Shown here piece after piece: positions 18,115 to 26,692 of a stretch of 64,000 nucleotides of DNA (its first letter is position 1; each line of letters starts with the position of its first letter). Under the pieces are notes generated by a model. That model had not been told where the DNA came from. It made no database searches and saw only the letters and a list, made by a program, of their open reading frames with translations. The position numbers were made by a program, and so were the translations under genes. The DNA is from CAVYHJ01 sp963768165 [NCBI: uncultured bacterium] (GTDB lineage Bacteria > UBP4 > UBA4092), in NCBI GenBank assembly GCA_963768165.1, contig CAVYHJ010000003.1:496001-560000 (forward strand), read 5' to 3'.

Positions 18115-19929
18115 TTATGTATCACCCTTAAATTGGGTTTGGTAGAGTTTGTAATAAACTCCTTGTTTTTCTATTAATTCTTTATGGGTGCCTTGTTCTA
18201 CCAGCCGACCGTGATCGAGAACCAACACAATATCGGCTCGGAGGATGGTAGACAGGCGATGGGCAATGACAAAGGTTGTCCGGTTGAGCATTAATTTTTC
18301 CAGTGCATCCTGCACCAACCGTTCGGATTCAGCGTCCAGTGAAGAAGTCGCTTCGTCGAATATCAAAATAGGCGGATTCTTTAAGATAGCACGGGCGATG
18401 GTGATACGCTGTTTCTGCCCGCCGGAAAGTTTCACACCCCGTTCTCCGACGACGGTATCGTAACCCTTAGGCAGTTTGCGAATGAACTCATCGGCATGAG
18501 CAATACGCGCGGCGGCATAGACTTTTTCTTTATCAAAATCAGGATGTCCATAGGCGATGTTACTGAAAATCGTGTCGTCAAACAAGATGGTATCCTGCGT
18601 GACGATACCCATTTGATCCCGTAAACTTTTTAAAGTCACCTCTTTAATGTTGATTCCATCAATTGAAATATACCCGGAAGTCGTATCGTAAAAACGGGGG
18701 AGAAGATTGACCAGGGTTGTTTTCCCGGCACCGCTGGGTCCCACAATGGCGATGACTTTATTCAAAGGTAGGGTCAAATTAATATCGTGGAGAACCGGAA
18801 CCTTGGGATCATATTCAAAACAAACTTGATGAAACTGTATTTCATTCTTAGGTTGAGAAAGAGCTGTTGCGGTGGGTGATTCTTTAACATCGGTGGCAGT
18901 ATCCAGGAGTTGGAATACCCTTTCCGCGCCTGCCATTCCCTGTTGCACGCCATTATTCGCGCTGGATAGCCCTTTGATCGGTTGATAAAAAGAAACCAAG
19001 GCGACAATAAACGGACTAAATTCGCCAATCGTCAATTCACCGGTATGAACGAAATACGCGGCAATTAACAAAGTCCCTACCACACCCAGCACTCCCAAAA
19101 ATTCCGTCAAGGGAGAAGACAAAGCGTTGATTCGAACAATCTGGACAGAGGTATGAAACAAGTCTTTAATTTTTTTCATAAAACGTTCTTTTTCGTATTC
19201 TTCCATGCCAAAGGCTTTAACAATGCGGATTCCCGTAATGGTTTCATGAAGAAGTTTATTCATTTGAGCACGTTGTTCCTGCAAACCGCGGGATTTCTTC
19301 CGTACTTTTTTGCCAAAGCTGATTAACGGATAACTAATCAAAGGAAAGGAAATCAAGGTAACGATAGTTAATTTCCATTGGGTAATCAGCATGACCCCCA
19401 AAAGACTAATCAGGAGGAGAGGTTGTTTGGCGATATCCCCGCACCCGGAAACAAAAGATTTTCCAATGACATCCACATCGAAAGTCATCCGTGCCATTTG
19501 GGTTCCGGTATCTTTTTGGGTGAAATATTTCAAGGAAAGAGTATGCAAATGGGCGTATAATTCCTTGCGGATATCCAGCATCACGAATTCTGAAATGCTC
19601 TGTATCAGAAATTCCTGGCCATAGGAAAAGAGAAATCGCAGGAAGCCCGCGCTCACCAATATGGCACAACAAATCAGAAAGGTTTGCCAGCGGTACGCCA
19701 GCGCATGATTTTGTATGGTCGTGATAATGGAGAGGTGTAAATTCATCACGCTTTGCGGAAACAAATTATTGCTTCCGGTTTCTTTGGAAAACAAAAGGGC
19801 GGTTACCGGCTGCAGGGAACCGATGGTGACGAAATTTGTAATAGAAATACCCACCATACAACACACGGCACCCGCGATTCTCCAACGGTAAACTTTGACA
19901 TAATTGAGTAATCTGTTGAATGTGGACAT
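18115..19929 (-). CDS. MsbA-like ABC exporter (fused membrane and ATPase domains)
   Basis: The 604-residue half-transporter has a six-helix exporter domain (residues 1-320) and an ATPase domain: Walker A GPSGAGKTT, signature KLSGGQKQR, Walker B ILIFDEATSSLD and switch His in IAHRLS. The arrangement and length fit MsbA, which flips lipid A-core across the inner membrane, or a close multidrug exporter. A Gram-negative envelope is supported by other genes here, so lipid export is plausible, not proven. The gene lies 46 bases downstream of the 6S RNA on the same strand. Confidence 0.8.
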   Translation of the reverse strand: MSTFNRLLNYVKVYRWRIAGAVCCMVGISITNFVTIGSLQPVTALLFSKETGSNNLFPQSVMNLHLSIITTIQNHALAYRWQTFLICCAILVSAGFLRFLFSYGQEFLIQSISEFVMLDIRKELYAHLHTLSLKYFTQKDTGTQMARMTFDVDVIGKSFVSGCGDIAKQPLLLISLLGVMLITQWKLTIVTLISFPLISYPLISFGKKVRKKSRGLQEQRAQMNKLLHETITGIRIVKAFGMEEYEKERFMKKIKDLFHTSVQIVRINALSSPLTEFLGVLGVVGTLLIAAYFVHTGELTIGEFSPFIVALVSFYQPIKGLSSANNGVQQGMAGAERVFQLLDTATDVKESPTATALSQPKNEIQFHQVCFEYDPKVPVLHDINLTLPLNKVIAIVGPSGAGKTTLVNLLPRFYDTTSGYISIDGINIKEVTLKSLRDQMGIVTQDTILFDDTIFSNIAYGHPDFDKEKVYAAARIAHADEFIRKLPKGYDTVVGERGVKLSGGQKQRITIARAILKNPPILIFDEATSSLDAESERLVQDALEKLMLNRTTFVIAHRLSTILRADIVLVLDHGRLVEQGTHKELIEKQGVYYKLYQTQFKGDT

Positions 19930-19975
19930 GGCTAATAGTCTAAAGGTTTACAGGGTATTGTGTAAAGCCGGCGTA

Positions 19976-20175
19976 AAAAAAGAACGGTTCTCCGCCGTAA
20001 TGCCGTTGGGTCCATTTTTTGAACCGTTCAAACAATAAGATGGGAACCGTGCAGATTACTTCGCGCGTCCCACATCACAAGCGGGCATGCATCCGGTAAT
20101 CATGACTTAGTTCCCGTTTAAACGATGTTGGTTCAAAATTAACAAACCCGGTCGAACATGACAGGGAACCGCACT
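19976..20175 (-). ncRNA. ssrS: 6S RNA
   Basis: Read on the minus strand, the 5' end (GTGCGGTTCCCTGTCATG) pairs with the 3' end (CATTACGGCGGAGAACCG) to form the closing stem, and a run of seven T follows. The 5' bubble strand has ATGTTCG.CCGGG as in known 6S RNAs. The upper stem has GGGAAC/GTTCCC and GATTAC/GTAATC. The 3' bubble strand contains the small TTGAACGGTTCAA hairpin. The length (~200 bases) is right. 6S RNA binds the housekeeping RNA polymerase as an open-promoter mimic. Confidence 0.82.
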
Positions 20176-20179
20176 TATA

Positions 20180-20208
20180 GTTTTATGCCAGATGGGGGAG
20201 TTTGTCAA
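20180..20208 (-). promoter_or_regulatory. Promoter of the 6S RNA
   Basis: On the minus strand a perfect TTGACA (20208-20203) is followed after 17 bases by TAAAAC, an imperfect -10. This would place the start near base 20175, where the 6S closing stem begins. Confidence 0.5.
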
Positions 20209-20277
20209 CTTTTAATGGAATTCCCAAAAACCGAAATAGGAAGGAAAAGGAGTGATTGGAAGACCTTCTAAAAATGC

Positions 20278-22473
20278 CTATTCTTCACCAATAATCCTTT
20301 TGAATTCTGGGTCATCACTTACATTCTCAAAAAGTATATCTTCTTTTGCCTTGTCTTTCCAAGTAGAATCCAGTTCAATTGCCATTTTAAGACATTCGAA
20401 ACATTCTTTCTTACTTTTCATTATAGAATAACAACTAGCTTGGGTATACCATGCCTGGCTATAGTTAGGATTGATGTCCAAGACTCTTTTAAAGGCTTCC
20501 AGTGCATCCTTATACCGTTGGAGATTGAAGAGAACTGCCCCTTGGTTATACCATGCCTTGCTATATTTAGGATTTATGTCTAGGGCTTTTTTAAAGGCTT
20601 GCAGTGCTTCTTCATACCGTTTGAGATAGCCGAGTGTTGTCCCCTGTTCACACCATGCCTCGCTAAATTGGGGATTTATGTCCAAGACTCTTTTAAAGGC
20701 TTCCAGTGCTTCCTGAAACCGTTTTAGAAGGCAGAGAACCAACCCTTTAAAATACCATGCCGCGCTATCTTGGGGATTTATGTCCAAGGCTCTTTTAAAA
20801 GCTTGCAGCGCTTCTTCATACCGTTGGAGACTGCCAAGAACTAACCCTTGACCCCACCATGCCTGGCTATATTGGGGATTGATAGCCAGGGCTTTTTTAT
20901 AGGCTTCCAGCGCTTCCTCATACCGTTGGAGATTATCGAGAACTACCCCTTGGTTATTCCACGCCTTGCTATATTGGGGATTAATGTCCAGGGCTTTTTT
21001 AAAGGCTTGTAGTGCTTCTTCATACCGTTGGAGATAGCCGAGTGTTGTCCCCTGGTCACACCATGCCTCGCTAAATTGGGGATTGATGTCCAGGGCTTTT
21101 TTATAGGCTTGCAGTGCTTCTTCATACCGTTGGAGATAGCTGAGAATTGCACCTCGCCCAAACCATGCGTGGCTATCTTGAGGGTTTATGTCTAGGACTT
21201 TTTTAAAGGCTTGCAGTGATTCTTCATACCGTTGGAGACAGCCGAGAACCACCCCTTGGTTAATCCATGCATCGATATCTTGGGGATTGATACGCAGGAC
21301 TTCTTTAAAGGCTTGCAGTGACTCTTCATCCCGTTGGAGTTTGAAGAGAATTATCCCTTTGTTATACCATGCCTTACTAAATTGGGAATTTAACGCTAAT
21401 ATTTTATTATAATTCTTTAATGCTTCCTCATAATTCTTTTTCTTGAAGGCTTTCTTCCCCTTTGTAAATAACTTATCCATAGCAGGTTTCAAATCCTCCT
21501 GGGATATGCCCAGCAGTTGCCAATCTATATCCTTAGATTCTTTGATGGGCGACATTTGAGGTTGTGCCATTTTACTAAGTTGGGCTTGCATTTCTCTGAC
21601 TATTTTGAGTGTTTCATCAGTAGTACCGACAACCTGATCAACCTTCTTTTCCATTCGTTCTAAAGCGGTTTTGATCTCTTCAAGTGCTTTATCTAATTCT
21701 TTCTGAAAGGGTTCATTCGTTGTACGTGAATTCCCGGGTAACTTATCTAACTTACTTTCAATGGTATCCAACCTTGCTTTCAATGCATTCTTTAATTCTT
21801 GTTGGTTTTCTTGTATGACAATAACTCCTTGTTTAATATCCTTTTCAAAATCCCGCAGACTTTCATACATCAAGCGTTGATACGCTCTCCATGCTTTCGT
21901 ACTACTCTCTTTTTTCAATTCTTCCAAAAACCAGAATTGCATTTCTTTCGGTAGATTCTCATTACAGAAATCTTTAAAATCCGAAGGATACGTGCGCGTA
22001 TCCTTTTTATACACATATTCTAAAAATTGCTTTATTGCTTCTTCCGGTTTCTCGATAAGAGTTTTTTCGTCAACTTTTGAACTTATTACTGAAGTTAGTA
22101 TTTGTAGGTCCATATCCTCTATAGACTTTTTCAATTCTCTAAAAAATACCTCTATTGAACCAATTTCATCTTTCTGGAACCCTCCGGCATGTTTTTTTGC
22201 CAAATACTCATCTTTCAAGGAATCTAAAGCATGAATATACGCACGGACTAGGGCTTGTTGGATGTCGTGATTCTTAATACCTTTATTACCTTCCATCCAA
22301 CGGTGCTGTATTTTTTTAAAAAAAGCGTCGTGAGTTAAAATACCCGCTAACCCAACACCTAGATTTGCCACTACTCCCAGACCAACGTCACCTCCACAGT
22401 GAATCCCCACTGCTGTCATTAAGCCGGCGATTGAAAATCCCAATAAGTTTGAAGCTTGTTCCTTGGTTATCAT
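20278..22473 (-). CDS. TPR-array protein with N-terminal membrane segment and coiled coil
   Basis: The 731-residue protein has a hydrophobic N-terminal stretch (residues 9-46, Gly-rich), a helical region with an acidic/basic coiled coil (about 195-310), then 11 tandem TPR units from about residue 340 to 710. Ten units are nearly identical, with the repeating phrase LQRYEEALQAFKKALDINP and a 34-residue period. TPR arrays bind partners; the membrane segment would tether the array. Start supported by TAGGA upstream. Nothing nearby names a partner. The even repeats suggest recent expansion or homogenisation. Confidence 0.75.
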   Translation of the reverse strand: MITKEQASNLLGFSIAGLMTAVGIHCGGDVGLGVVANLGVGLAGILTHDAFFKKIQHRWMEGNKGIKNHDIQQALVRAYIHALDSLKDEYLAKKHAGGFQKDEIGSIEVFFRELKKSIEDMDLQILTSVISSKVDEKTLIEKPEEAIKQFLEYVYKKDTRTYPSDFKDFCNENLPKEMQFWFLEELKKESSTKAWRAYQRLMYESLRDFEKDIKQGVIVIQENQQELKNALKARLDTIESKLDKLPGNSRTTNEPFQKELDKALEEIKTALERMEKKVDQVVGTTDETLKIVREMQAQLSKMAQPQMSPIKESKDIDWQLLGISQEDLKPAMDKLFTKGKKAFKKKNYEEALKNYNKILALNSQFSKAWYNKGIILFKLQRDEESLQAFKEVLRINPQDIDAWINQGVVLGCLQRYEESLQAFKKVLDINPQDSHAWFGRGAILSYLQRYEEALQAYKKALDINPQFSEAWCDQGTTLGYLQRYEEALQAFKKALDINPQYSKAWNNQGVVLDNLQRYEEALEAYKKALAINPQYSQAWWGQGLVLGSLQRYEEALQAFKRALDINPQDSAAWYFKGLVLCLLKRFQEALEAFKRVLDINPQFSEAWCEQGTTLGYLKRYEEALQAFKKALDINPKYSKAWYNQGAVLFNLQRYKDALEAFKRVLDINPNYSQAWYTQASCYSIMKSKKECFECLKMAIELDSTWKDKAKEDILFENVSDDPEFKRIIGEE
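20440..21480 (-). repeat. 102-bp tandem repeats encoding the TPR array
   Basis: The TPR part of the gene is a direct DNA repeat with a 102-base period (34 codons), about ten copies, with the conserved block TTCATACCGTTGGAGA on the plus strand recurring in most units. It lies wholly within the coding sequence. Confidence 0.8.
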
Positions 22474-22574
22474 ATAAGAATCCTAAGTATATATATCATT
22501 TTTATGATTCGGTGTTAGTCTACATCTTACTTATATGCAAGTCAAGGAAATTTGCAAGGAAGTGAGAATATTAG

Positions 22575-23033
22575 TTATGGATTGCGAATATGCTGAGCGG
22601 TGCCGAGGACTTCGCCGGGTTCGTTGAGTATGACGGCGGAGGGGTGAATTCGCTGATGTTCCAAGAGTTTTTGGACGGCAACGGGAATTAGTTTAGCATT
22701 GCCGGAACTGGTGTAGAGATGCACGATTTCTTTATCGGCGAATTGGGCGGTTCGTCCCCGTAATTGTCTGTCCCAATCGTTGAGTTCCGGTTTGACGGAA
22801 TCGGGGGCGTGGGTTTTCCAATATTCCAGGACTACGCTTAAATCCGCGATAAGGTTTTGCGGGTGCCAGAATATTCCACCGGATTGTACCACGACAAACG
22901 CCAGACGGGTATAAACCGGATCGCAGCAAATCGCACGTGGGGTAATGCGTTCATTAGGGTCATATCCCGCCTGCGCCAGAAATTCATTCAATTCAGGCAG
23001 TTGTAAATAATCTATCCAGGGGTTAACGGACAT
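22575..23033 (-). CDS. Hypothetical protein downstream of dut
   Basis: The 152-residue protein starts three bases after the dut stop, so the two are probably cotranscribed and coupled. It is soluble, without signal peptide or membrane segment. Visible features are a mixed alpha/beta pattern with AFVVVQSGGIFWHPQNLIADLSVVLEYW in the middle and a C-terminal PSAVILNEPGEVLGTAQHI. I do not recognise the family. A link to nucleotide metabolism is suggested only by its neighbour. Confidence 0.6.
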   Translation of the reverse strand: MSVNPWIDYLQLPELNEFLAQAGYDPNERITPRAICCDPVYTRLAFVVVQSGGIFWHPQNLIADLSVVLEYWKTHAPDSVKPELNDWDRQLRGRTAQFADKEIVHLYTSSGNAKLIPVAVQKLLEHQRIHPSAVILNEPGEVLGTAQHIRNP

Positions 23034-23036
23034 GAA

Positions 23037-23471
23037 TTAAATTCCGGTGGAGCCGAAACCACCATCACCGCGGGAGGAGTCGGAGAGAGAATCGGTTTCC
23101 TGGAATTCCGCGTGAAGAACCGGCGTGACCACCAACTGGGCAATTTTCTGTCCCTTTTTGACGAGGTAATTTTCCTGACCCAGATTAATAAGGATGACCT
23201 TGATTTCCCCGCGATAACCCGCGTCCACCGTGCCGGGGGTATTGAGCAAAGTAATTCCGTGACTTAACGCCAACCCGCTTTTGGGGCGAACCTGTATTTC
23301 GTGACCCAGGGGGATTTCCACCGTGAGTCCGGTGGGGACAGCAAACCGTTCCAGCGGTTTTAAAGTGTACTCAATCACCGAATATAAATCGGCTCCCGAA
23401 TCGCCCGCGTGTTCATATTTAGGGAGTTTTGCATCGGGATGGATGCGCTTTATTTTAATAATGACGGACAT
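23037..23471 (-). CDS. dut: dUTP diphosphatase
   Basis: The 144-residue trimeric dUTPase hydrolyses dUTP to dUMP and pyrophosphate, keeping uracil out of DNA. The motifs are in order: AGDSGADLYS (motif I), RPKSGLALSHG (II), NTPGTVDAGYRGEIKV (III) with the uracil-binding hairpin and catalytic Asp, QKIAQLVV (IV) and the C-terminal RGDGGFGSTG (V) with the Phe that stacks on uracil. All are intact. A TATAAT lies eight bases before the ATG (23485-23480, minus) and there is no Shine-Dalgarno, so the mRNA may be nearly leaderless. Confidence 0.95.
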   Translation of the reverse strand: MSVIIKIKRIHPDAKLPKYEHAGDSGADLYSVIEYTLKPLERFAVPTGLTVEIPLGHEIQVRPKSGLALSHGITLLNTPGTVDAGYRGEIKVILINLGQENYLVKKGQKIAQLVVTPVLHAEFQETDSLSDSSRGDGGFGSTGI

Positions 23472-23539
23472 AAATATGAATTATATTTTTGTTTAGCCGA
23501 TTGTAGCATACTCTTTTTATGGGTACACGAACTGGTACT

Positions 23540-23582
23540 GGAGGGGGACTGGAGTTGCTATTAGCAATTCCAGTCCCCCTCC
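23540..23582. repeat. Palindromic dispersed repeat, family I, copy 1
   Basis: The arms GGAGGGGGACTGGAGTTGCT (23540-23559) and AGCAATTCCAGTCCCCCTCC (23563-23582) pair over 20 positions with one G-T pair and a 3-base loop. An almost identical element lies at 35907-35950. Downstream, both copies also share TATTTATTG. It is not followed by a T-run. Confidence 0.8.
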
Positions 23583-23760
23583 GCTCATGAATCGGTATTT
23601 ATTGAGTTATTTTACATAGACGGAAAAGGAGAAAACGGGTAGGGAAAGGGTTCCAAATTTTGCCAGCAAAGTACTATATTCCTTTTTGAGAGGAATAGTG
23701 GTATTATTTTCGAGTAGGCGAACTGAATTCAAATTCAAAATCGGTCGAGGGAGAAAAAAT

Positions 23761-24684
23761 ATGAAAGTAAGTATTATTGGCGGCGCGGGACGGGTAGGGT
23801 CCAATGCCGCGTATGCCCTGCAAATGGGCGGTATCGTAAAAGAATTGGCATTGATAGATGTCATGTTGGAAGTAGCACAGGGGGAAGCGCTGGACTTGCG
23901 GCATGGCGCGTCGCTGGCGGCTTCCCAGGAAATCTATGCCGGCGGGTATGAAGCCGCGGAGGGTTCTGATATTGTGATGGTGACGGCGGGATTGCGCCGG
24001 AAACCGGATGAAAGCCGGTTACAGTTAATCAACCGGAACGTGTCATTGTTCAAAGGGATTTGCGATGAATTGCGCAAGGTAAAATTACCGGAAACCGCGA
24101 TATTATTTGTGGTAGCAAACCCAGTGGACATTTTAACTTGTTTGGGAATTAAACTGTTAGGTCTCCAACCCGAACGAGTGTTAGGATTAGGCACCGTGTT
24201 GGATACAACGCGATTTCGTTCAATGATTGCCGAACGGTTTGCGATTGACCCCACCAAAGTCAACGCGCTGATTTTGGGGGAACACGGGGATTCCATGGTA
24301 CCCATTTGGTCAAGTGCCACGGTGAACGGAATACCTCTGGCGAGTCTGCCCGGATTCTCGGATAATGTCGCGAATGATATATTTGATTTCACCAAGAAGA
24401 GCGGGGCGGAAGTCATCAAACTCAAAGGCGGAGCGGGTTATGCCGTGGGTCTGGCCATTCGTGAAGTCGTGGAAGCCATTGCCCTGAACAAACGGTCGGT
24501 GTTGCCGGTATCGAGTTTGCAGAACGGGATGTTCGATATGCGCGATGTCTGTTTGAGTGTCCCTACCGTCGTGGGACGGCGCGGGGTGGAGCAGTTGATT
24601 GAACCGGTATTGTCCCCCAAAGAAAAAACTGATTTACAAAATTCAGCCAAGGTCCTTGGCGAAATATTAAAACAAATTGAATAA
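23761..24684 (+). CDS. mdh: NAD-dependent malate dehydrogenase, LDH-like type
   Basis: The start follows GAGGGAG. The 307-residue enzyme has the GGAGRVGSNAA dinucleotide loop, LALIDV with Asp for NAD preference, GTVLDTTRFR and the active His in LGEHGDSMVP. The residue that decides substrate is Arg in AGLRRKPDESR, where lactate dehydrogenases have Gln; this favours malate/oxaloacetate. It belongs to the LDH-like branch. A 7-bp hairpin (TATTCCT/AGGAATA, 23677-23697) lies upstream. A palindromic repeat follows the gene. Confidence 0.85.
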   Translation: MKVSIIGGAGRVGSNAAYALQMGGIVKELALIDVMLEVAQGEALDLRHGASLAASQEIYAGGYEAAEGSDIVMVTAGLRRKPDESRLQLINRNVSLFKGICDELRKVKLPETAILFVVANPVDILTCLGIKLLGLQPERVLGLGTVLDTTRFRSMIAERFAIDPTKVNALILGEHGDSMVPIWSSATVNGIPLASLPGFSDNVANDIFDFTKKSGAEVIKLKGGAGYAVGLAIREVVEAIALNKRSVLPVSSLQNGMFDMRDVCLSVPTVVGRRGVEQLIEPVLSPKEKTDLQNSAKVLGEILKQIE

Positions 24685-24696
24685 TCACCATTATGG

Positions 24697-24724
24697 GTAG
24701 AGACGTAGTATGCTACGTCTCTAC
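24697..24724. repeat. Palindromic dispersed repeat, family II, copy 1
   Basis: The arms GTAGAGACGTAG (24697-24708) and CTACGTCTCTAC (24713-24724) are perfectly complementary with a 4-base centre. The same outer arms recur at 32855-32882, and a diverged copy lies at 62505-62532. Palindromes with GTAGAGACG arms are widespread in bacterial intergenic DNA. Confidence 0.75.
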
Positions 24725-24791
24725 AGGGAAATAAAAAAATAATGCGGGATAGGGAAATCGTTCCGTATTGATAATAAAAGGAGGATGGGTT

Positions 24792-25445
24792 ATGAAAATC
24801 AAGTGGTACGGGCAAAGTGCCTTTCTATTAACTTCCAATGATGGTACGCATATTGTCACCGACCCGTATGAACCCAACGCGTTTGACGGCGCGGTCGGGT
24901 ACGGTCCAATTACGGATAAAGCCGAGGTTGTGTTGGTAAGCCATGAACATGGCGACCATAATTATGTCAAAGGGGTGCCGGGGAATCCGGTGGTCGTGCG
25001 GGGTACGGGGAATCACACGCCGGCGGGGATTCACGTCAAGGGCGTGTCCACGTTTCATGATAAATCGCGGGGAAAAGAGCGAGGGCCCAATACGGTCTTC
25101 GTGATTGAGATGGATAAAATGCGGATTTGCCATTTGGGGGATTTGGGACATGAACTGACCGCGTCTGATGCGAGTTTGATAGGCCCTATTGATATCTTGC
25201 TAATTCCGGTGGGAGGATTTTATACCATTGACGCAAAGGAAGCGACGCATGTTGCAGATCGGCTGCAGCCGAAATTGGTTATCCCTATGCATTACAAAAC
25301 AGAGAAATGCGGATTTCCCATTGGAGAAGTCGAACCGTTTCTGCATGAGAAAAAGGTGCAGCGGTTGAATAAGTCGGAAGTGGATATTACACCGAACAAT
25401 TTGCCGACTGAAATGGAAGTGTGGGTCCTCCAATACGCGAATTAA
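24792..25445 (+). CDS. Metallo-beta-lactamase-fold hydrolase, UPF0173 (YtkL-like) family
   Basis: AAAGGAGGAT precedes ATG at 24792. The 217-residue protein has the metal-binding HxHxDH motif SHEHGDHNYV near residue 47, then GGFYTIDAKEATHVAD and PMHYKTEKCGFP, which match the UPF0173/L-ascorbate-lactonase-like group. The reaction is hydrolytic and metal-dependent; the substrate is unknown. It follows mdh in the same direction with a palindromic repeat between them. Confidence 0.82.
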   Translation: MKIKWYGQSAFLLTSNDGTHIVTDPYEPNAFDGAVGYGPITDKAEVVLVSHEHGDHNYVKGVPGNPVVVRGTGNHTPAGIHVKGVSTFHDKSRGKERGPNTVFVIEMDKMRICHLGDLGHELTASDASLIGPIDILLIPVGGFYTIDAKEATHVADRLQPKLVIPMHYKTEKCGFPIGEVEPFLHEKKVQRLNKSEVDITPNNLPTEMEVWVLQYAN

Positions 25446-25466
25446 TCGTGCAGAGGATACGAAATA

Positions 25467-26357
25467 TTAGACTTGACCCAGCCAGTTTTGGTCGTGTTGT
25501 TTGAACGACTCGCGGAGTTCCTTTACGATATTTTCCGGCAAAGGCCCTTTAAGGACATAGCCCAAATTTTCCTTAAAATGATCCAGTTTGGCGGTGCCGA
25601 CGATACAAGTATGCACTCCCGGCTGATAGGCAGAGAACCGCATCGCCAATTCTTGCCAGGGCAAATCGTGAGGGTCGAGATTCATGGTCTTCCAACGATG
25701 CCAATATTCTTCCGCGTAATCGCCGACCGGACGCTCAGCGAATCGCCAGGGTGCGTTGGAAATGGGACGCTTGGCAATGACCCCTAATCCATTACGAGTC
25801 GCCTTCGCCAACCCGCCATCAATAATTCTCTGGTCGCAGATATTGACCGACATTTGGATACTTTGGAACCGGTGGGTCTCAATGGCATAATCGAGCCAGT
25901 CGTTTTCTCCGGAATAGGAAATCACTTTCGCTTTGCCTTTCTTTTGCACTTCTTCGAGAGCTTTAATCACGTCACCCTTTTTGAGAACATCGAGAGTGCA
26001 GGTGTGCAGGTGTACAATATCAAGGACATCGGTTTGCAATCTCGCGAGCGCGGCGTCTATTCCCGCGATAACACAGTCATACGTCCAGTCGGTATAATTG
26101 GGAATCCCGTATCCGACCTTGGTGGACAGGACAAATTCTTTCCGGCGATGTTTTATATATTTGCCGATGCGCTCTTCCGATAATCCGTAACCCCGCGCCG
26201 TGTCAATCAGTGTAATCCCCATATCCAGGACTTGATTCAATAAAATTTCCGCGTCTTTTTCCGGCAGTTTGCCGTCGCCGACCTGCGCACCGCCAAACCC
26301 CAGCACCGTTACTGTAAAACCCGTATTGCCAAATTTTCTTTTTGGAATATTCGCCAT
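25467..26357 (-). CDS. Aldo/keto reductase
   Basis: AAAGGAGAG lies upstream of ATG at 26357. The 296-residue TIM-barrel oxidoreductase has LGFGGAQVG near the start and the catalytic Asp-Tyr pair in LIDTARGYGLSEERIG. A Lys is in VLSTKVGYG and a His in VHLHTCTLD. It reduces carbonyls with NAD(P)H; the substrate is unknown. It converges with the upstream metallo-hydrolase gene and is not in an evident operon. Confidence 0.85.
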   Translation of the reverse strand: MANIPKRKFGNTGFTVTVLGFGGAQVGDGKLPEKDAEILLNQVLDMGITLIDTARGYGLSEERIGKYIKHRRKEFVLSTKVGYGIPNYTDWTYDCVIAGIDAALARLQTDVLDIVHLHTCTLDVLKKGDVIKALEEVQKKGKAKVISYSGENDWLDYAIETHRFQSIQMSVNICDQRIIDGGLAKATRNGLGVIAKRPISNAPWRFAERPVGDYAEEYWHRWKTMNLDPHDLPWQELAMRFSAYQPGVHTCIVGTAKLDHFKENLGYVLKGPLPENIVKELRESFKQHDQNWLGQV

Positions 26358-26630
26358 TTGATTTCTCTCCTTTACTTTCTATTGTAAACCAACAATCTGT
26401 TTAAATACCAATCAAGATATATCTCATTGAACTTGAAACTAGAGACTTTTATTTGAAATGACCTTTTAATACTTCGTATTTTTTCTCTATCCGTAGAATA
26501 TTCCTAAAAGACTGATATGTCAATTTCAAAGTTCGTGAGGAAAGCGAATATTTATACAAGCTAAACCAGCGATAAATCAAGTTGATTATAGGGATGAAAT
26601 CTTGTTAAAATAACTTAATTAATTTTGTAT

Positions 26631-26669
26631 TTGACATTTCTGACAATTTCAGTCAGAATAAGGCATAAT
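26631..26669 (+). promoter_or_regulatory. Promoter with operator-like palindrome for the glycan cluster
   Basis: TTGACA (26631-26636) and CAGAAT (26654-26659) are 17 bases apart. A perfect inverted repeat, TTCTGAC (26638-26644) and GTCAGAA (26652-26658), fills the spacer and covers the -10 box. A repressor bound there would block polymerase. The other ~270 bases of this intergenic region are AT-rich and show nothing else. Confidence 0.55.
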
Positions 26670-26692
26670 TTAGCGAAAGAGGTTTATTAATT

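Noticed and set aside
20440-21480. Regular repeats considered as a CRISPR array
   Set aside because: The 102-base period with no unique spacers is the DNA of a TPR coding repeat; no cas genes are present.
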